From an uncultured Tateyamaria sp. (GTDB lineage: Bacteria; Pseudomonadota; Alphaproteobacteria; Rhodobacterales; Rhodobacteraceae): a DNA stretch of 64,000 nucleotides. The stretch is taken from assembly GCF_947494755.1 (NCBI RefSeq), contig NZ_CANLVZ010000009.1:124001-188000 (forward strand). The letters run 5' to 3'. A program made the position numbers and the translations under genes. Position 1 is the stretch's first letter. Each line of letters starts with the position of its first letter. Of the stretch, positions 1 to 8,393 are shown piece by piece. The notes beneath the pieces were generated by a model. That model saw only the letters and a list, made by a program, of their open reading frames with translations, had not been told where the DNA came from and did not search any database.

Positions 1-842
1 ACGTCGAGCGGGCTATGCCCAATCTTGGTTTCGTGAAACTGACCGGCCCATTTGATTGTGACGGTGCTGGGTGCGTCGCGATCCTCAAAGGCCGCAACGG
101 GCGTTTTGAAGTCGCGCGGGTTGGCCATGCAGTTGGCTCCAATCGGCCCGCGCCCGGGCAATTCGTATTTCTGACCGTAGTTTTCGCACACAAAGCCGCG
201 GCATGGCCCCTCAAGCACTTCGACCCGGTAGACCAGCCCGCGTGGAATGATGGCGATTTCCTGCGGCTCAATATCAATCACTCCCAACTCGGTGGCGAAA
301 CGGAGCCGTCCTTCCTGCGGCACCACCAAAAGCTCACTGTCGGCAGAGTAGAAATACGCATCAATCATGCTTTCAGTGACAAGGTAGATATGGCTGGCCA
401 TGCCGACCTGGGTGTTTACATCCCCCGCCGTCGTCATGGTGCGCATCCCCGTCAGCCATGTCAGCCCGTCCTTCGAATGGGGCACCGGATCCCACCGGTA
501 CTGGCCGAGTGAGGTCACATCGGGGTTCACGTGAGGTGCGGATTTCCAGTAGGGCAGATCGATCTTTTTGAACCGGTGCGTGTGCTTGACCGAAGGGCGG
601 ATGCGATAACACCACGTGCGTTCGTTCTGGTGGCTGGGCGCGGTGAAGGCGGTGCCGGACAGCTGCTCTCCGTAAAGGCCATAGTTCACCTTTTGTGGCG
701 AATTCATACCTTGGGGCAGCGCGCCGGGCAGCGCCTCGGTTTCGAAATCATTTCCAAATCCGGGCATATAACCCGGAGAGGTGCCAACGGGCGTTGCCGC
801 AGACTGCAAGGCTTTTGGTGCACTATCCTTGTTCATAGTCAT
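1..842 (-). CDS. hmgA: Homogentisate 1,2-dioxygenase, N-terminal part (runs off left edge)
   Basis: Opens homogentisate to maleylacetoacetate in tyrosine/phenylalanine breakdown; a cytoplasmic non-heme iron enzyme. Read on the minus strand, the protein starts MTMNKDSAP and soon shows [17 protein letters not shown] and [14 protein letters not shown], the hallmark N-terminus of the family, followed by [12 protein letters not shown]. About 280 of the usual ~450 residues are present; the Fe-binding C-terminal part lies beyond the left edge. Two in-frame ATGs are 6 nt apart (842 and 836). No stop falls inside the frame. The gene is transcribed away from the trehalose cluster. Confidence 0.93.
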   Translation of the reverse strand, partial: MTMNKDSAPKALQSAATPVGTSPGYMPGFGNDFETEALPGALPQGMNSPQKVNYGLYGEQLSGTAFTAPSHQNERTWCYRIRPSVKHTHRFKKIDLPYWKSAPHVNPDVTSLGQYRWDPVPHSKDGLTWLTGMRTMTTAGDVNTQVGMASHIYLVTESMIDAYFYSADSELLVVPQEGRLRFATELGVIDIEPQEIAIIPRGLVYRVEVLEGPCRGFVCENYGQKYELPGRGPIGANCMANPRDFKTPVAAFEDRDAPSTVTIKWAGQFHETKIGHSPLD

Positions 843-1152
843 GATCCTCTATGCAACGGTTGCGTTCGTAATTGTTGCTTTTGTAACCATCAACGATCGT
901 TCTGCTCAGATATCAGGAAATTTGATCGTCGGTTGGCCATCAGGTTTGACACCTCTGGCCACAAGTCCCCCCGGGCGCGTCGGCCCCGCACATAAGCAAA
1001 AGCTGCCAGGTCTGATCTGCGTCAGTCGGTGCGTCGTCCAGTGCAACGTGCCGCACCCTCATGCAGCACACCCAAGAAATTCCGTGGAACGTTGTTCGAC
1101 GCAAAACCGTTTCCATCCCAGATTTATCAACACAGCCAAATGAGAACGTACC
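843..1152. promoter_or_regulatory. Divergent intergenic region between hmgA and SDR gene
   Basis: About 310 bp with no convincing gene, holding the promoters of both flanking genes. A short perfect dyad GCAAC-G-GTTGC lies at 853-863, 11 bp before the hmgA start. It could be a repressor or LysR/IclR-type site, but no cognate regulator lies alongside, so this is inference. Confidence 0.35.
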
Positions 1153-2007
1153 ATGAACGAACACGTCAAGATCCCGCCGCAGGACCAGGATGCGATGCCC
1201 GCCGACGAGCACAAGATGAACCCCGCGCCCGATTACATGCCGCGCCATCCCGGTGTCGGTAAACTGAAGGACAAGGTGGCGCTGATCACCGGCGGTGACA
1301 GCGGTATCGGACGCGCCGTCGCAGTTCTGTTTGCGCGCGAAGGGGCGAAGGTCGCAATCGCCTACTACGACGAAACAAAAGACGCGGAAAAGACCAAGGA
1401 ACTGGTCGAGGCCGAAGGGTCTCAGGCGTTGCTGCTGCCCGGCGATCTGGGCGTGAAGGAGAACGCAACCGCAGCGGTGGAAAAGACCGTCGAGGCCTTT
1501 GGCCAGCTTGATATCCTGATCAACAATGCCGCGATGCAGTGGTTGGACGAAGACCTGACGGAACTGTCCGAAGACCGGCTGCGTCGCACATTCGACAGCA
1601 ATGTCATGGCTTACTTCTTTTGCACGCAGGCCGCGCTGCCACACCTGAAGAAAGGTGACAGCATCATCAACACATCCTCGGTCAACGCCTTTGCGGGCAT
1701 GGGTTCGCTGATCAGCTATTCGACGACGCGCGGGGCCAGCCTGGCCTTTTCGCGCTCGCTGGCGGGCAATCTGGCGGACAAGGGCATTCGCGTGAACACG
1801 GTCGCCCCCGGCCCGATCTGGACGCCCTTCATCCCGGGCACCATGCCAGCCGAAGAGGTCGAGGATTTCGGCAGCCAAGTGCCCATGGGCCGCGCGGGTC
1901 AACCTTGGGAGGTCGCGACAAGCTATCTGTTCCTTGCCTCGTCCGACGGCAATTACTTCAACGGCCAGACCTTGCATCCGAACGGCGGTATGATCGTCGG
2001 TGCCTAG
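1153..2007 (+). CDS. SDR family oxidoreductase, YghA-like, with Arg in place of the catalytic Lys
   Basis: A 284-residue short-chain dehydrogenase with a ~40-residue N-terminal extension before the Rossmann fold, as in the YghA/general-stress glucose dehydrogenase-like group. The nucleotide-binding motif TGGDSGIG (about residues 47-54), the NNAA motif and the catalytic Ser (NTSSV) are present. The YxxxK box reads YSTTR: Tyr is kept but Lys is replaced by Arg (codon cgc), which is unusual and could impair activity. The following GH13 gene starts 8 bp before this stop, so the two are probably co-transcribed. Together with otsBA this suggests an osmotic or desiccation stress operon. Confidence 0.85.
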   Translation: MNEHVKIPPQDQDAMPADEHKMNPAPDYMPRHPGVGKLKDKVALITGGDSGIGRAVAVLFAREGAKVAIAYYDETKDAEKTKELVEAEGSQALLLPGDLGVKENATAAVEKTVEAFGQLDILINNAAMQWLDEDLTELSEDRLRRTFDSNVMAYFFCTQAALPHLKKGDSIINTSSVNAFAGMGSLISYSTTRGASLAFSRSLAGNLADKGIRVNTVAPGPIWTPFIPGTMPAEEVEDFGSQVPMGRAGQPWEVATSYLFLASSDGNYFNGQTLHPNGGMIVGA

Positions 2008-3547
2008 GGGATCGTGGCCCGCAAATCCGGCGATCTATCAGGTCTATCCCCGCTCGTTTCAGGACACGTCCGGAACGGGTGAGGGTGACCTTGCCGGAAT
2101 AACCAAGCGGATGGGCTACATCGCAGACCTCGGTGTCGATGCGGTGTGGCTGTCACCTTTTTTCGTCTCGCCCATGGTCGACGGCGGCTATGATGTTGCT
2201 GATCACGGCGCGGTTGATCCGCGATTTGGGACCCTCGCCGATTTCGATGATCTGGTCGCAGCGGCAAAGAAGCACGGACTGCGCGTGATGATTGATCAGG
2301 TCCTCAATCACACCAGCGATCAACACCCTCTGTTTCAGGCCGCAATCGAAGGGGATGACGCGGCCGCCGCCTGTTACCTGTGGTCCGATCCAAAACCGGA
2401 TGGGACTGCTCCGAACAACTGGTTGTCCCAGTTCGGCCCGCCCGGCTGGACCTGGAACCACAGGCGGCGGCAATATTACTTCCACCAATTCCTCAGCTGT
2501 CAGCCCTCGCTCAATCTGCGCAACACACAGGTCCAGGAGATGCACCGCCGGGAAATCCGCTATTGGCGAGACCGTGGGGTGGACGGCTTTCGCTTTGATG
2601 CGGTGACGTCATATCTGTTTGATAAAAGCCTCAAGGACAACCCGCCAGCGTCACCCGAAGTGCAAGAGAAGGTGTCGGGCGAGAATTTCGTGCCCTATAC
2701 CTATCAGGACCACGTTTATGACATGCTGCCCGGTGATGGGGCGGCCTATGCGGAAAAGCTGCGGGACTGGGCGGGCGAGGATGCTTACCTGATCGGGGAA
2801 AGCACATCGGGTAACAACTCGCTGGAACTGGCATTGGACTTTACGCAACCCGGGCGTCTGGATGGATGCTACACCATCGACATGCCCGAAAACGGGGCGG
2901 ACGCTGCCACGTTGCTGCGCGTCTTTGACGCGATCTCTGATCTGTCGCGCTATCCCAAATGGTTGTCGAGCCACGACCAGCCCCGCCACATCTCGGCCTC
3001 GGGCGATGGGTCTGACCGCGACGCACGCTTTTTCGCGCTGATGATGGCAACGCTGCCGGGCGCATGGTTGATCTATCAGGGAGAGGAACTGGGCCTGCCC
3101 CAAGCCACCCTGTCGCGCGAGGAAACCACCGATCCGCTGGACTTGCTGTATTGGCCCGATGGACCGGGCCGCGAGGGTGCGCGTGTGCCGATGCCATGGA
3201 CAGCGGGGCCGACCTTTGGCTTTAGCAAGGGAACGCCGTGGCTGCCGATGCGGTGGTCCGATGACCGCTGTGCCGATGCGCAAACCGAGCAGAGCATAAG
3301 GGGCTTTTATCAGCGCGCAATCGCGGCCCGCAAAGCGCAGTCATGGCAGGATGGCCGGGTCGTAAGCCACAGCGTCGACGGTGACGTGCTGATCTGCCAG
3401 ACCGACACGGACGAGGCGACATGGGAGATCGTGATCAACTACGGCACCCAGACCTATGTCCGCGACGCTGGCCCGCCCTTTCTGGCAAGCCAACCCTCGA
3501 CCGGTGATGTGCTTGGCCGCACGACCGCAATTTGGAAAACCGGCTAG
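2000..3547 (+). CDS. GH13 alpha-glucosidase (oligo-1,6-glucosidase type)
   Basis: Glycoside hydrolase family 13 enzyme of 515 residues, predicted to hydrolyse or transfer alpha-glucosyl units. It opens with PAIYQVYPRSFQD and carries the four conserved blocks: DQVLNHTSDQHP, the nucleophile Asp in GFRFDAV, the acid/base Glu in LIGES, and the transition-state Asp in SSHDQPR. The start is GTG, overlapping the last codons of the SDR gene, which argues for translational coupling. No signal peptide is seen. Lying directly before otsB and otsA, it may work on trehalose, sucrose or oligoglucoside pools in osmolyte turnover. Substrate cannot be read from sequence. Confidence 0.93.
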   Translation: MPRGSWPANPAIYQVYPRSFQDTSGTGEGDLAGITKRMGYIADLGVDAVWLSPFFVSPMVDGGYDVADHGAVDPRFGTLADFDDLVAAAKKHGLRVMIDQVLNHTSDQHPLFQAAIEGDDAAAACYLWSDPKPDGTAPNNWLSQFGPPGWTWNHRRRQYYFHQFLSCQPSLNLRNTQVQEMHRREIRYWRDRGVDGFRFDAVTSYLFDKSLKDNPPASPEVQEKVSGENFVPYTYQDHVYDMLPGDGAAYAEKLRDWAGEDAYLIGESTSGNNSLELALDFTQPGRLDGCYTIDMPENGADAATLLRVFDAISDLSRYPKWLSSHDQPRHISASGDGSDRDARFFALMMATLPGAWLIYQGEELGLPQATLSREETTDPLDLLYWPDGPGREGARVPMPWTAGPTFGFSKGTPWLPMRWSDDRCADAQTEQSIRGFYQRAIAARKAQSWQDGRVVSHSVDGDVLICQTDTDEATWEIVINYGTQTYVRDAGPPFLASQPSTGDVLGRTTAIWKTG

Positions 3548-3705
3548 CCGATGATCAGGCGGAGCGCGAACGCGCCGGCACCCAACGTAGCGAAGAACAG
3601 CTTGCGCCCGATCACCAAATGAACCTTCGGCGGGGCCTGATGGTCGATGAGGTCAAACAAGGTATTGCGACGACCCTCGGGCTCGGGTCGGTCAGATTTC
3701 TGCAT
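3544..3705 (-). CDS. Small hypothetical protein (53 aa), convergent with GH13
   Basis: A short minus-strand frame beginning MQKSDRPEPEGRR and ending in a hydrophobic stretch (KLFFATLGAGAFALRLIIG). It would make a cytoplasmic head followed by one C-terminal membrane segment. It overlaps the GH13 stop by 4 bp tail to tail. I do not recognise the family. The hydrophobic end and neat packing against GH13 favour a real gene, but its length makes chance possible. Confidence 0.4.
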   Translation of the reverse strand: MQKSDRPEPEGRRNTLFDLIDHQAPPKVHLVIGRKLFFATLGAGAFALRLIIG

Positions 3706-3746
3706 TTCCGCACCTGCGCGGGCAACACCATGCCCCTGAAAATGGG

Positions 3747-3965
3747 CTAGAACACCGACGTGCCGAAGGAGACCTCACCCGACCGCTTACCCATTGCCTT
3801 CATCACCGCATCCGCCGCCACGGCGGGGGCAAAGATCGGTGGGGCCAGTTCAGGCTTCATCGACAGGCGGTTGTTCAGAACGACCGGCAGCCAACGCGCA
3901 CCAGACAGCCCCGTTCCACCGGCAGAAATCCGGGAACCAGTCGGCGGATCGGCAGTTGAATTTCA
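3747..3965 (-). pseudogene. Possible remnant ORF between GH13 and otsB
   Basis: A minus-strand frame is open from about 3965 to a TAG at 3747, without a good start codon near its beginning. Its tail reads LPVVLNNRLSMKPELAPP and then AADAVMKAMGKRSGEVSFG, protein-like in composition and resembling the end of a larger enzyme. It could be the eroded C-terminus of a lost gene. Family not recognised. The plus-strand frame that crosses this stretch into otsB (from 3760) lacks a plausible start and is not believed upstream of 3982. Confidence 0.25.
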
Positions 3966-3981
3966 AATGAAAGGTCCGCAC

Positions 3982-4734
3982 ATGCCAATCCCCCTCGTCA
4001 CGGCCTCCTTGATGCACGATTGGCCGCGTCCGGAGGCTGCTTTTCTATTCCTCGATTTCGACGGCACACTCGTGGACATCGCGAGCACGCCCGACGGCAT
4101 TTGCGTGCCCCCGGACTTGCCGGATTTGCTGGCTGGTCTGTGGCACCGCACAGACGGGCGCGCCTGCATCGTCAGCGGCCGTTCGGTTGATGATCTGGCC
4201 CAATACCTGCCTGACTTCCCCGGAGACCTCTACGGTGGGCATGGTGCCCAAGCCCGCATCGCAGGCGATATGCGTGACCACCACCTTGCCGGGTCTCCCG
4301 CCATCCTGCAATATCAGGCTGCCATCCGCGATTTCGTCGCGGATCATGCGGGCACACTGGCCGAGATGAAGGCGGCGGGGGCAGTGCTGCATTTTCGAAA
4401 CGCGCCGGATTTGGCTGCGGAGGCGACCCGCTTCGCCGAGCAACTGGTCGAAGACGACCCCGACATGGTCGCACACCCCGCCAAGATGGCGATGGAGTTA
4501 AAGCCTGCGGATGTGGACAAGGGCGGCGTCGTCAGCAGCCTTTTACGCGACGGGGTCACACCGCTGTTTTGCGGCGATGACACAACGGATGAGGCGGGCT
4601 TTGCCGTGGTCAACACGGCGGGCGGGCACAGTATCAAGGTCGGCGAAGGTGAGACGCAAGCGCGCTGGCGCGTCCCGGACCCCGCGACGATGCGCCGGGT
4701 CCTGAAGGACTGGTTGGCCGGAGGCACCCAATGA
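3982..4734 (+). CDS. otsB: Trehalose-6-phosphate phosphatase
   Basis: Dephosphorylates trehalose 6-phosphate to trehalose, the second step of the OtsAB route. HAD-superfamily motif I is LFLDFDGTLVDI, with the nucleophile and acid/base Asp. SGRSVDDL follows, and motif IV is GDDTTDEAGF. The 250-residue length fits the family. I chose the ATG at 3982 because AAAGG lies about 8 bp upstream and homologues start just before the HAD motif; an ATG at 3967 is also in frame. The stop overlaps the otsA start (ATGA). The otsB-otsA order is common in proteobacteria. Confidence 0.95.
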   Translation: MPIPLVTASLMHDWPRPEAAFLFLDFDGTLVDIASTPDGICVPPDLPDLLAGLWHRTDGRACIVSGRSVDDLAQYLPDFPGDLYGGHGAQARIAGDMRDHHLAGSPAILQYQAAIRDFVADHAGTLAEMKAAGAVLHFRNAPDLAAEATRFAEQLVEDDPDMVAHPAKMAMELKPADVDKGGVVSSLLRDGVTPLFCGDDTTDEAGFAVVNTAGGHSIKVGEGETQARWRVPDPATMRRVLKDWLAGGTQ

Positions 4735-6116
4735 CCAAGACAGGCCGCCTGATCGTCGTATCAAACCGCGCGCCTTCGGACGGACCGCCATCGGGCGGGC
4801 TGGTCGTGGCTTTGCATGATTGCCTGAAGGCCCATGGCGGTCTCTGGGTGGGCACGTCCGGCGATCTGACCGACACCCCCGCCGATACGTTCCAGACCGT
4901 CGATGGCGATGGCTACCAGATCAAAACCTTTGATCTGACCCCGGCCGAGCAACAAGGCTACTATCTGTCTTATGCCAATGGCGTGCTGTGGCCAATCTGT
5001 CACCGCCGCGCAGACCTGATCGAAATCACACGCTCGGCCTTTGCCCACTATATCGGCGTGAACCAGCGGTTGGCGCGCATGCTGGCCGCGATTTGCACGC
5101 CCGAGGATCGCATATGGATTCACGACTACCATTTCCTGCCGCTTGCCGCCTGTCTGCGTGCCGAAGGGGTGACGGCGACCTTGGGCTATTTCCATCACAT
5201 TCCCTTCCCGACCCCGCAGGACTTGCAGGCCTTGCCACAGGCGGCGGAGTTTCCCGGCTGGCTTGCCGCCTTTGACCTTGTGGGCTTGCAGACCCAGGCC
5301 GATGTCGGCACAGCACTTGAGCTGTTCCGACAGCAAGACCAGTCAGAGCATCTCTCGAACGGCAACCTGCTTTATCGTGGTCGCGAATTCATGCTGCGCA
5401 GCTTTCCCATCGGTATCGATACCAAGGGGTTTCAGGCTGATGCAACGGCCCTTGATGGGCGCGCGCTGGCCCATCTGCCCGATGACATGCGGCTGATCAT
5501 CGGGGTTGACCGGCTGGATTATTCAAAGGGCCTGCCAAACCGGCTCAGCGCGTTTGGGCGCTATCTGGACGAGCGCGACCCGGAGGCACCGCGCGCGACT
5601 TTCCTGCAGATCGCACCGCCCACGCGCGGTGAACTCACCGCCTATCAGGACGTGCGCCAGCACTGCGAACTGATAGCGGGCACCATCAATGGCGAACATG
5701 CCGAATTGGGCTGGAACCCCATCAATTACCTGCACCGCGGTATTCCGCGGGCGCATCTGGCCGCGCTCTATCGCGCGGCGGCGGTCGGTCTGGTCACACC
5801 GTTTTGTGACGGCATGAACCTCGTGGCAAAGGAATACGTCGCGGCCCAAAACCCGGAAGATCCGGGCGTCTTGATCCTGTCACGCGGTGCTGGCGCAGCT
5901 GAGGTGCTGACAGAGGCGCTGATCGTCAACCCGTACGATGTGGCGCATATGGCAGACGCGATCCGCACCGCGTTGGACATGCCGCGCGCCGAACGGATCG
6001 AACGCCACACCGCTCTGTTCGAAGCGGTTCAGGACAGCGATATTCGGACCTGGACATCAAGCTATCTGCAAGTGTTCGACCAAGGGCCTGCTCAATTGTC
6101 GGTGCTACAGGACTAG
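4731..6116 (+). CDS. otsA: Alpha,alpha-trehalose-phosphate synthase
   Basis: GT20 enzyme making trehalose 6-phosphate from UDP-glucose and glucose 6-phosphate. Family signatures are VVSNRAPSDG at the N-terminus with GG loops, HDYHFLPLAACLR, HHIPFPTP, the VDRLDYSKGLPNRL segment and the C-terminal donor-binding region DGMNLVAKEYVA. The 461-residue length is normal. It shares 4 bp with otsB and so is translationally coupled. With GH13 and the SDR it forms an apparent compatible-solute operon. Confidence 0.97.
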   Translation: MTKTGRLIVVSNRAPSDGPPSGGLVVALHDCLKAHGGLWVGTSGDLTDTPADTFQTVDGDGYQIKTFDLTPAEQQGYYLSYANGVLWPICHRRADLIEITRSAFAHYIGVNQRLARMLAAICTPEDRIWIHDYHFLPLAACLRAEGVTATLGYFHHIPFPTPQDLQALPQAAEFPGWLAAFDLVGLQTQADVGTALELFRQQDQSEHLSNGNLLYRGREFMLRSFPIGIDTKGFQADATALDGRALAHLPDDMRLIIGVDRLDYSKGLPNRLSAFGRYLDERDPEAPRATFLQIAPPTRGELTAYQDVRQHCELIAGTINGEHAELGWNPINYLHRGIPRAHLAALYRAAAVGLVTPFCDGMNLVAKEYVAAQNPEDPGVLILSRGAGAAEVLTEALIVNPYDVAHMADAIRTALDMPRAERIERHTALFEAVQDSDIRTWTSSYLQVFDQGPAQLSVLQD

Positions 6117-6166
6117 TCCGGATCGCGCCCGAGTACGAACACAGCGGGCATGCGCGTTGCCCGAGC

Positions 6167-7717
6167 TCAAAAGGACATCTTGATCACAGTGCCATCCTCG
6201 CACGGCAGAATGTCCAGCCTGCCCCCCTGTTGCGCAATGATCTCCGCACAAATCGCAAGGCCCATGCCGGTGCCGCCGCTTTCGCGCTTGGTGGTAAAGA
6301 ATGGTTCAGCAGCCTTGGAGATATTGGCAGGCGAAATGCCTGTGCCATCGTCTTGCACCTGAATGGTCGAGGTCGCTGCATCAAAGGTGATGCGAACGGT
6401 GCTGGCCTCATGCTCTGCCGCGTTTTCAACCAGATGCCCAAAGCAGATGATCGCTGCCTCGTGAGACACTGGCAGGGGTTGATCGATATCGCCGCCGATC
6501 TCGAGGTGCAGGTCATCGAATTTGGTACGCAAGACGGGCAACACGGCCTTGAGGTCAGTCGGTGTGGTCTCAAGCAGGTTCTGCCCCCGTGCCATCTCGC
6601 GCATCCGATCAAGCAGCCGGTCCATGCGCGTCGCTTCGGCTTTGACCGTCGCGGCGAGTGCAGTGCGGCGAGCGTCCTGGATGTCCGGCGCTTCCAGCAG
6701 TTCCGCAGCACCCATGATCGAGGTAACCGGTGATTTCAATTCATGCGTCGCATGCTTGGTATAGGTCTGAAGCGCGGCGGCGTTTTTTCGCAAGGTTGCG
6801 CCCATGTCGATCAGGCTCTGGCCCAGACCTGCCAACTCTTTCACACCATAGCCAGACACCTGCGCTTCGGATTTCCCGGCGGCGATGTCCTGCGCCTGCC
6901 GTTGCAGCTGCAGCACCGGACGGGTCAGGAAGCGCCACATGAACACCCCGATCAGGGACGCCGCGACCAACACGCCCACGGCGAGCCAGATGAACGTGTG
7001 GCGTTGCTGAAACAGATATTTGTTCAGATTGGACGGGGTGCGCGACAGGTATATCGCGCCAATGACATGGTCAGACACGACCACTGGATGGGCCACATAG
7101 ACCCGAAATCTCGTATCCCGGCTGAGAGAGCGCACCGAGTGGTTTCGATACTCCTCCGTGCGCCACCGCGCCACCGAAACCACGTCGCCGTTCAACGCGC
7201 GCCGCACCTCGCCAATATGTCCAAGGTTTCCCGCATCGGTGCCTGATCTGGCAATGATAGTCCCGTTTTCATCAAGCGCGAGAAACCCGACCAAGGTGGT
7301 CTTTTGCGCCTGTTTGGCGAGGTCGGACAGCGACTTGGCGATCTGAACATAGGCATCAGCGGCCGGGGTCGTTGCCGCCATCGGCGCGGGCCTTGGCGGC
7401 AGAATGGTACTGTTGCTGACGGCCAGTCGGGCCTCGATCGGGTGCCAGTCCTGCGCCAATCGCTCACGTTGCGCCGCGCTCAGTCGAACGCCTTCGAGCG
7501 GTGCGGTGGCCGCAGCCTCGTAGGCTTGGGCAAAAGACGTCGCATAGATCGCGGCTTGCGCATGCAGGTTGGCCTCTGTCTCGCGGACAAACTGGTTGCT
7601 TGTTGTCCGTGCCGCCACAAGCGCAAGAAACGGCAGGGCCAGCAGCAGTCCAACGACGCATGCGATCAACAGGGCCAGCGAGGGGCGCCATTTGTCCGGG
7701 ACCGTCACGCCGTACAT
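6167..7717 (-). CDS. Sensor histidine kinase (CreC-like)
   Basis: Membrane sensor kinase of 516 residues. An N-terminal membrane segment (about residues 14-34) is followed by a ~240-residue periplasmic sensory region, a second membrane segment, a HAMP linker, the phospho-acceptor box YTKHATHELKSPVTSI, and an ATPase domain with an N box (HLVENAAEHE, a degenerate form of the usual HxxxNA), DDGTGI and GTGMGLAI. The gene overlaps the end of the response-regulator gene. ATG at 7717 is chosen, but a GTG at 7708 gives a GTGA overlap and is equally plausible. It sits last in the operon DUF4173-regulator-kinase. The ligand is unknown. Confidence 0.88.
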   Translation of the reverse strand: MYGVTVPDKWRPSLALLIACVVGLLLALPFLALVAARTTSNQFVRETEANLHAQAAIYATSFAQAYEAAATAPLEGVRLSAAQRERLAQDWHPIEARLAVSNSTILPPRPAPMAATTPAADAYVQIAKSLSDLAKQAQKTTLVGFLALDENGTIIARSGTDAGNLGHIGEVRRALNGDVVSVARWRTEEYRNHSVRSLSRDTRFRVYVAHPVVVSDHVIGAIYLSRTPSNLNKYLFQQRHTFIWLAVGVLVAASLIGVFMWRFLTRPVLQLQRQAQDIAAGKSEAQVSGYGVKELAGLGQSLIDMGATLRKNAAALQTYTKHATHELKSPVTSIMGAAELLEAPDIQDARRTALAATVKAEATRMDRLLDRMREMARGQNLLETTPTDLKAVLPVLRTKFDDLHLEIGGDIDQPLPVSHEAAIICFGHLVENAAEHEASTVRITFDAATSTIQVQDDGTGISPANISKAAEPFFTTKRESGGTGMGLAICAEIIAQQGGRLDILPCEDGTVIKMSF

Positions 7718-8388
7718 GACCCCAAGCGCAGACCGACGCCATGTATCGTGCGGATGATGTCCGTATAACCAAGCGCCTGGGTCTTGTGGCGCAGGTTTCG
7801 AATGTGGCTGTCGATGGTTCGATCTGACATGACATTGTTTGCGCCATACACCGCAGAGATGATCTGATCCCGCGTGCGCACCCAATCCGGGGCAGCCATC
7901 AGCATGTGCAGCAACGCAAATTCCGTCGCCGTCAGGTCCAGCGGCTGGCCTGCAAGTACCGCCTCATGGGCCTGCGCGCGCAGGCTGAGGTCGCCATGCA
8001 CCAACCGACCATCATCCTCCGCCAACCGCCCACGCGACAGTATCGCCTTGACCCGCAAGATAAGCTCGCGCGGGCTGAAAGGTTTCGTGACGTAGTCATC
8101 ACCGCCAAGCTGAAAGCCCAGAACACGGTCGATTTCGTCATCGCGCGCCGTCAGGAAAAGCACGGGCACGTTGCTGAACTTGCGCAGGGCCGTGCAGGTC
8201 TCGAACCCATCAAGCTCCGGCATCCCGATATCGAGGATCACCAGGGCGCGCGGCGTGCGGCGGTGTTCGACAACTGCGGCCTTGCCGTTTGCCGCTTCGG
8301 ACACATGAAACCCCGCGTCCTCCAGCGCCATGCGGATGACCGACCGAATGCTTGCATCGTCATCCACGACTAAGATGTCGGTCATCAT
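7705..8388 (-). CDS. OmpR/PhoB-family response regulator
   Basis: Two-domain transcription factor of 227 residues. The receiver starts MMTDILVVDDDAS with the acidic pocket, the phospho-Asp lies in LVILDIGMPELDG, and the Thr and Lys switch residues are in FLTARDD and VTKPFSP. The C-terminal winged helix carries LDLTATEFALL, TRDQIISAVYG and IRTIHGVGLRL. Two adjacent ATGs (8388, 8385) could start it. It begins 5 bp after the DUF4173 stop and overlaps the kinase start, so all three are coupled. Partner of the kinase at 6167-7717. Confidence 0.93.
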   Translation of the reverse strand: MMTDILVVDDDASIRSVIRMALEDAGFHVSEAANGKAAVVEHRRTPRALVILDIGMPELDGFETCTALRKFSNVPVLFLTARDDEIDRVLGFQLGGDDYVTKPFSPRELILRVKAILSRGRLAEDDGRLVHGDLSLRAQAHEAVLAGQPLDLTATEFALLHMLMAAPDWVRTRDQIISAVYGANNVMSDRTIDSHIRNLRHKTQALGYTDIIRTIHGVGLRLGSCTA

Positions 8389-8393
8389 CTCGC

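Noticed and set aside
940-1977. 345-codon minus-strand frame
   Set aside because: Antisense of the SDR gene, with no RBS and no recognisable domain.
6145-6163. Hairpin CGGGCA-N7-TGCCCG between otsA and the kinase gene
   Set aside because: Short stem and no T run; could be a weak terminator but unsupported.
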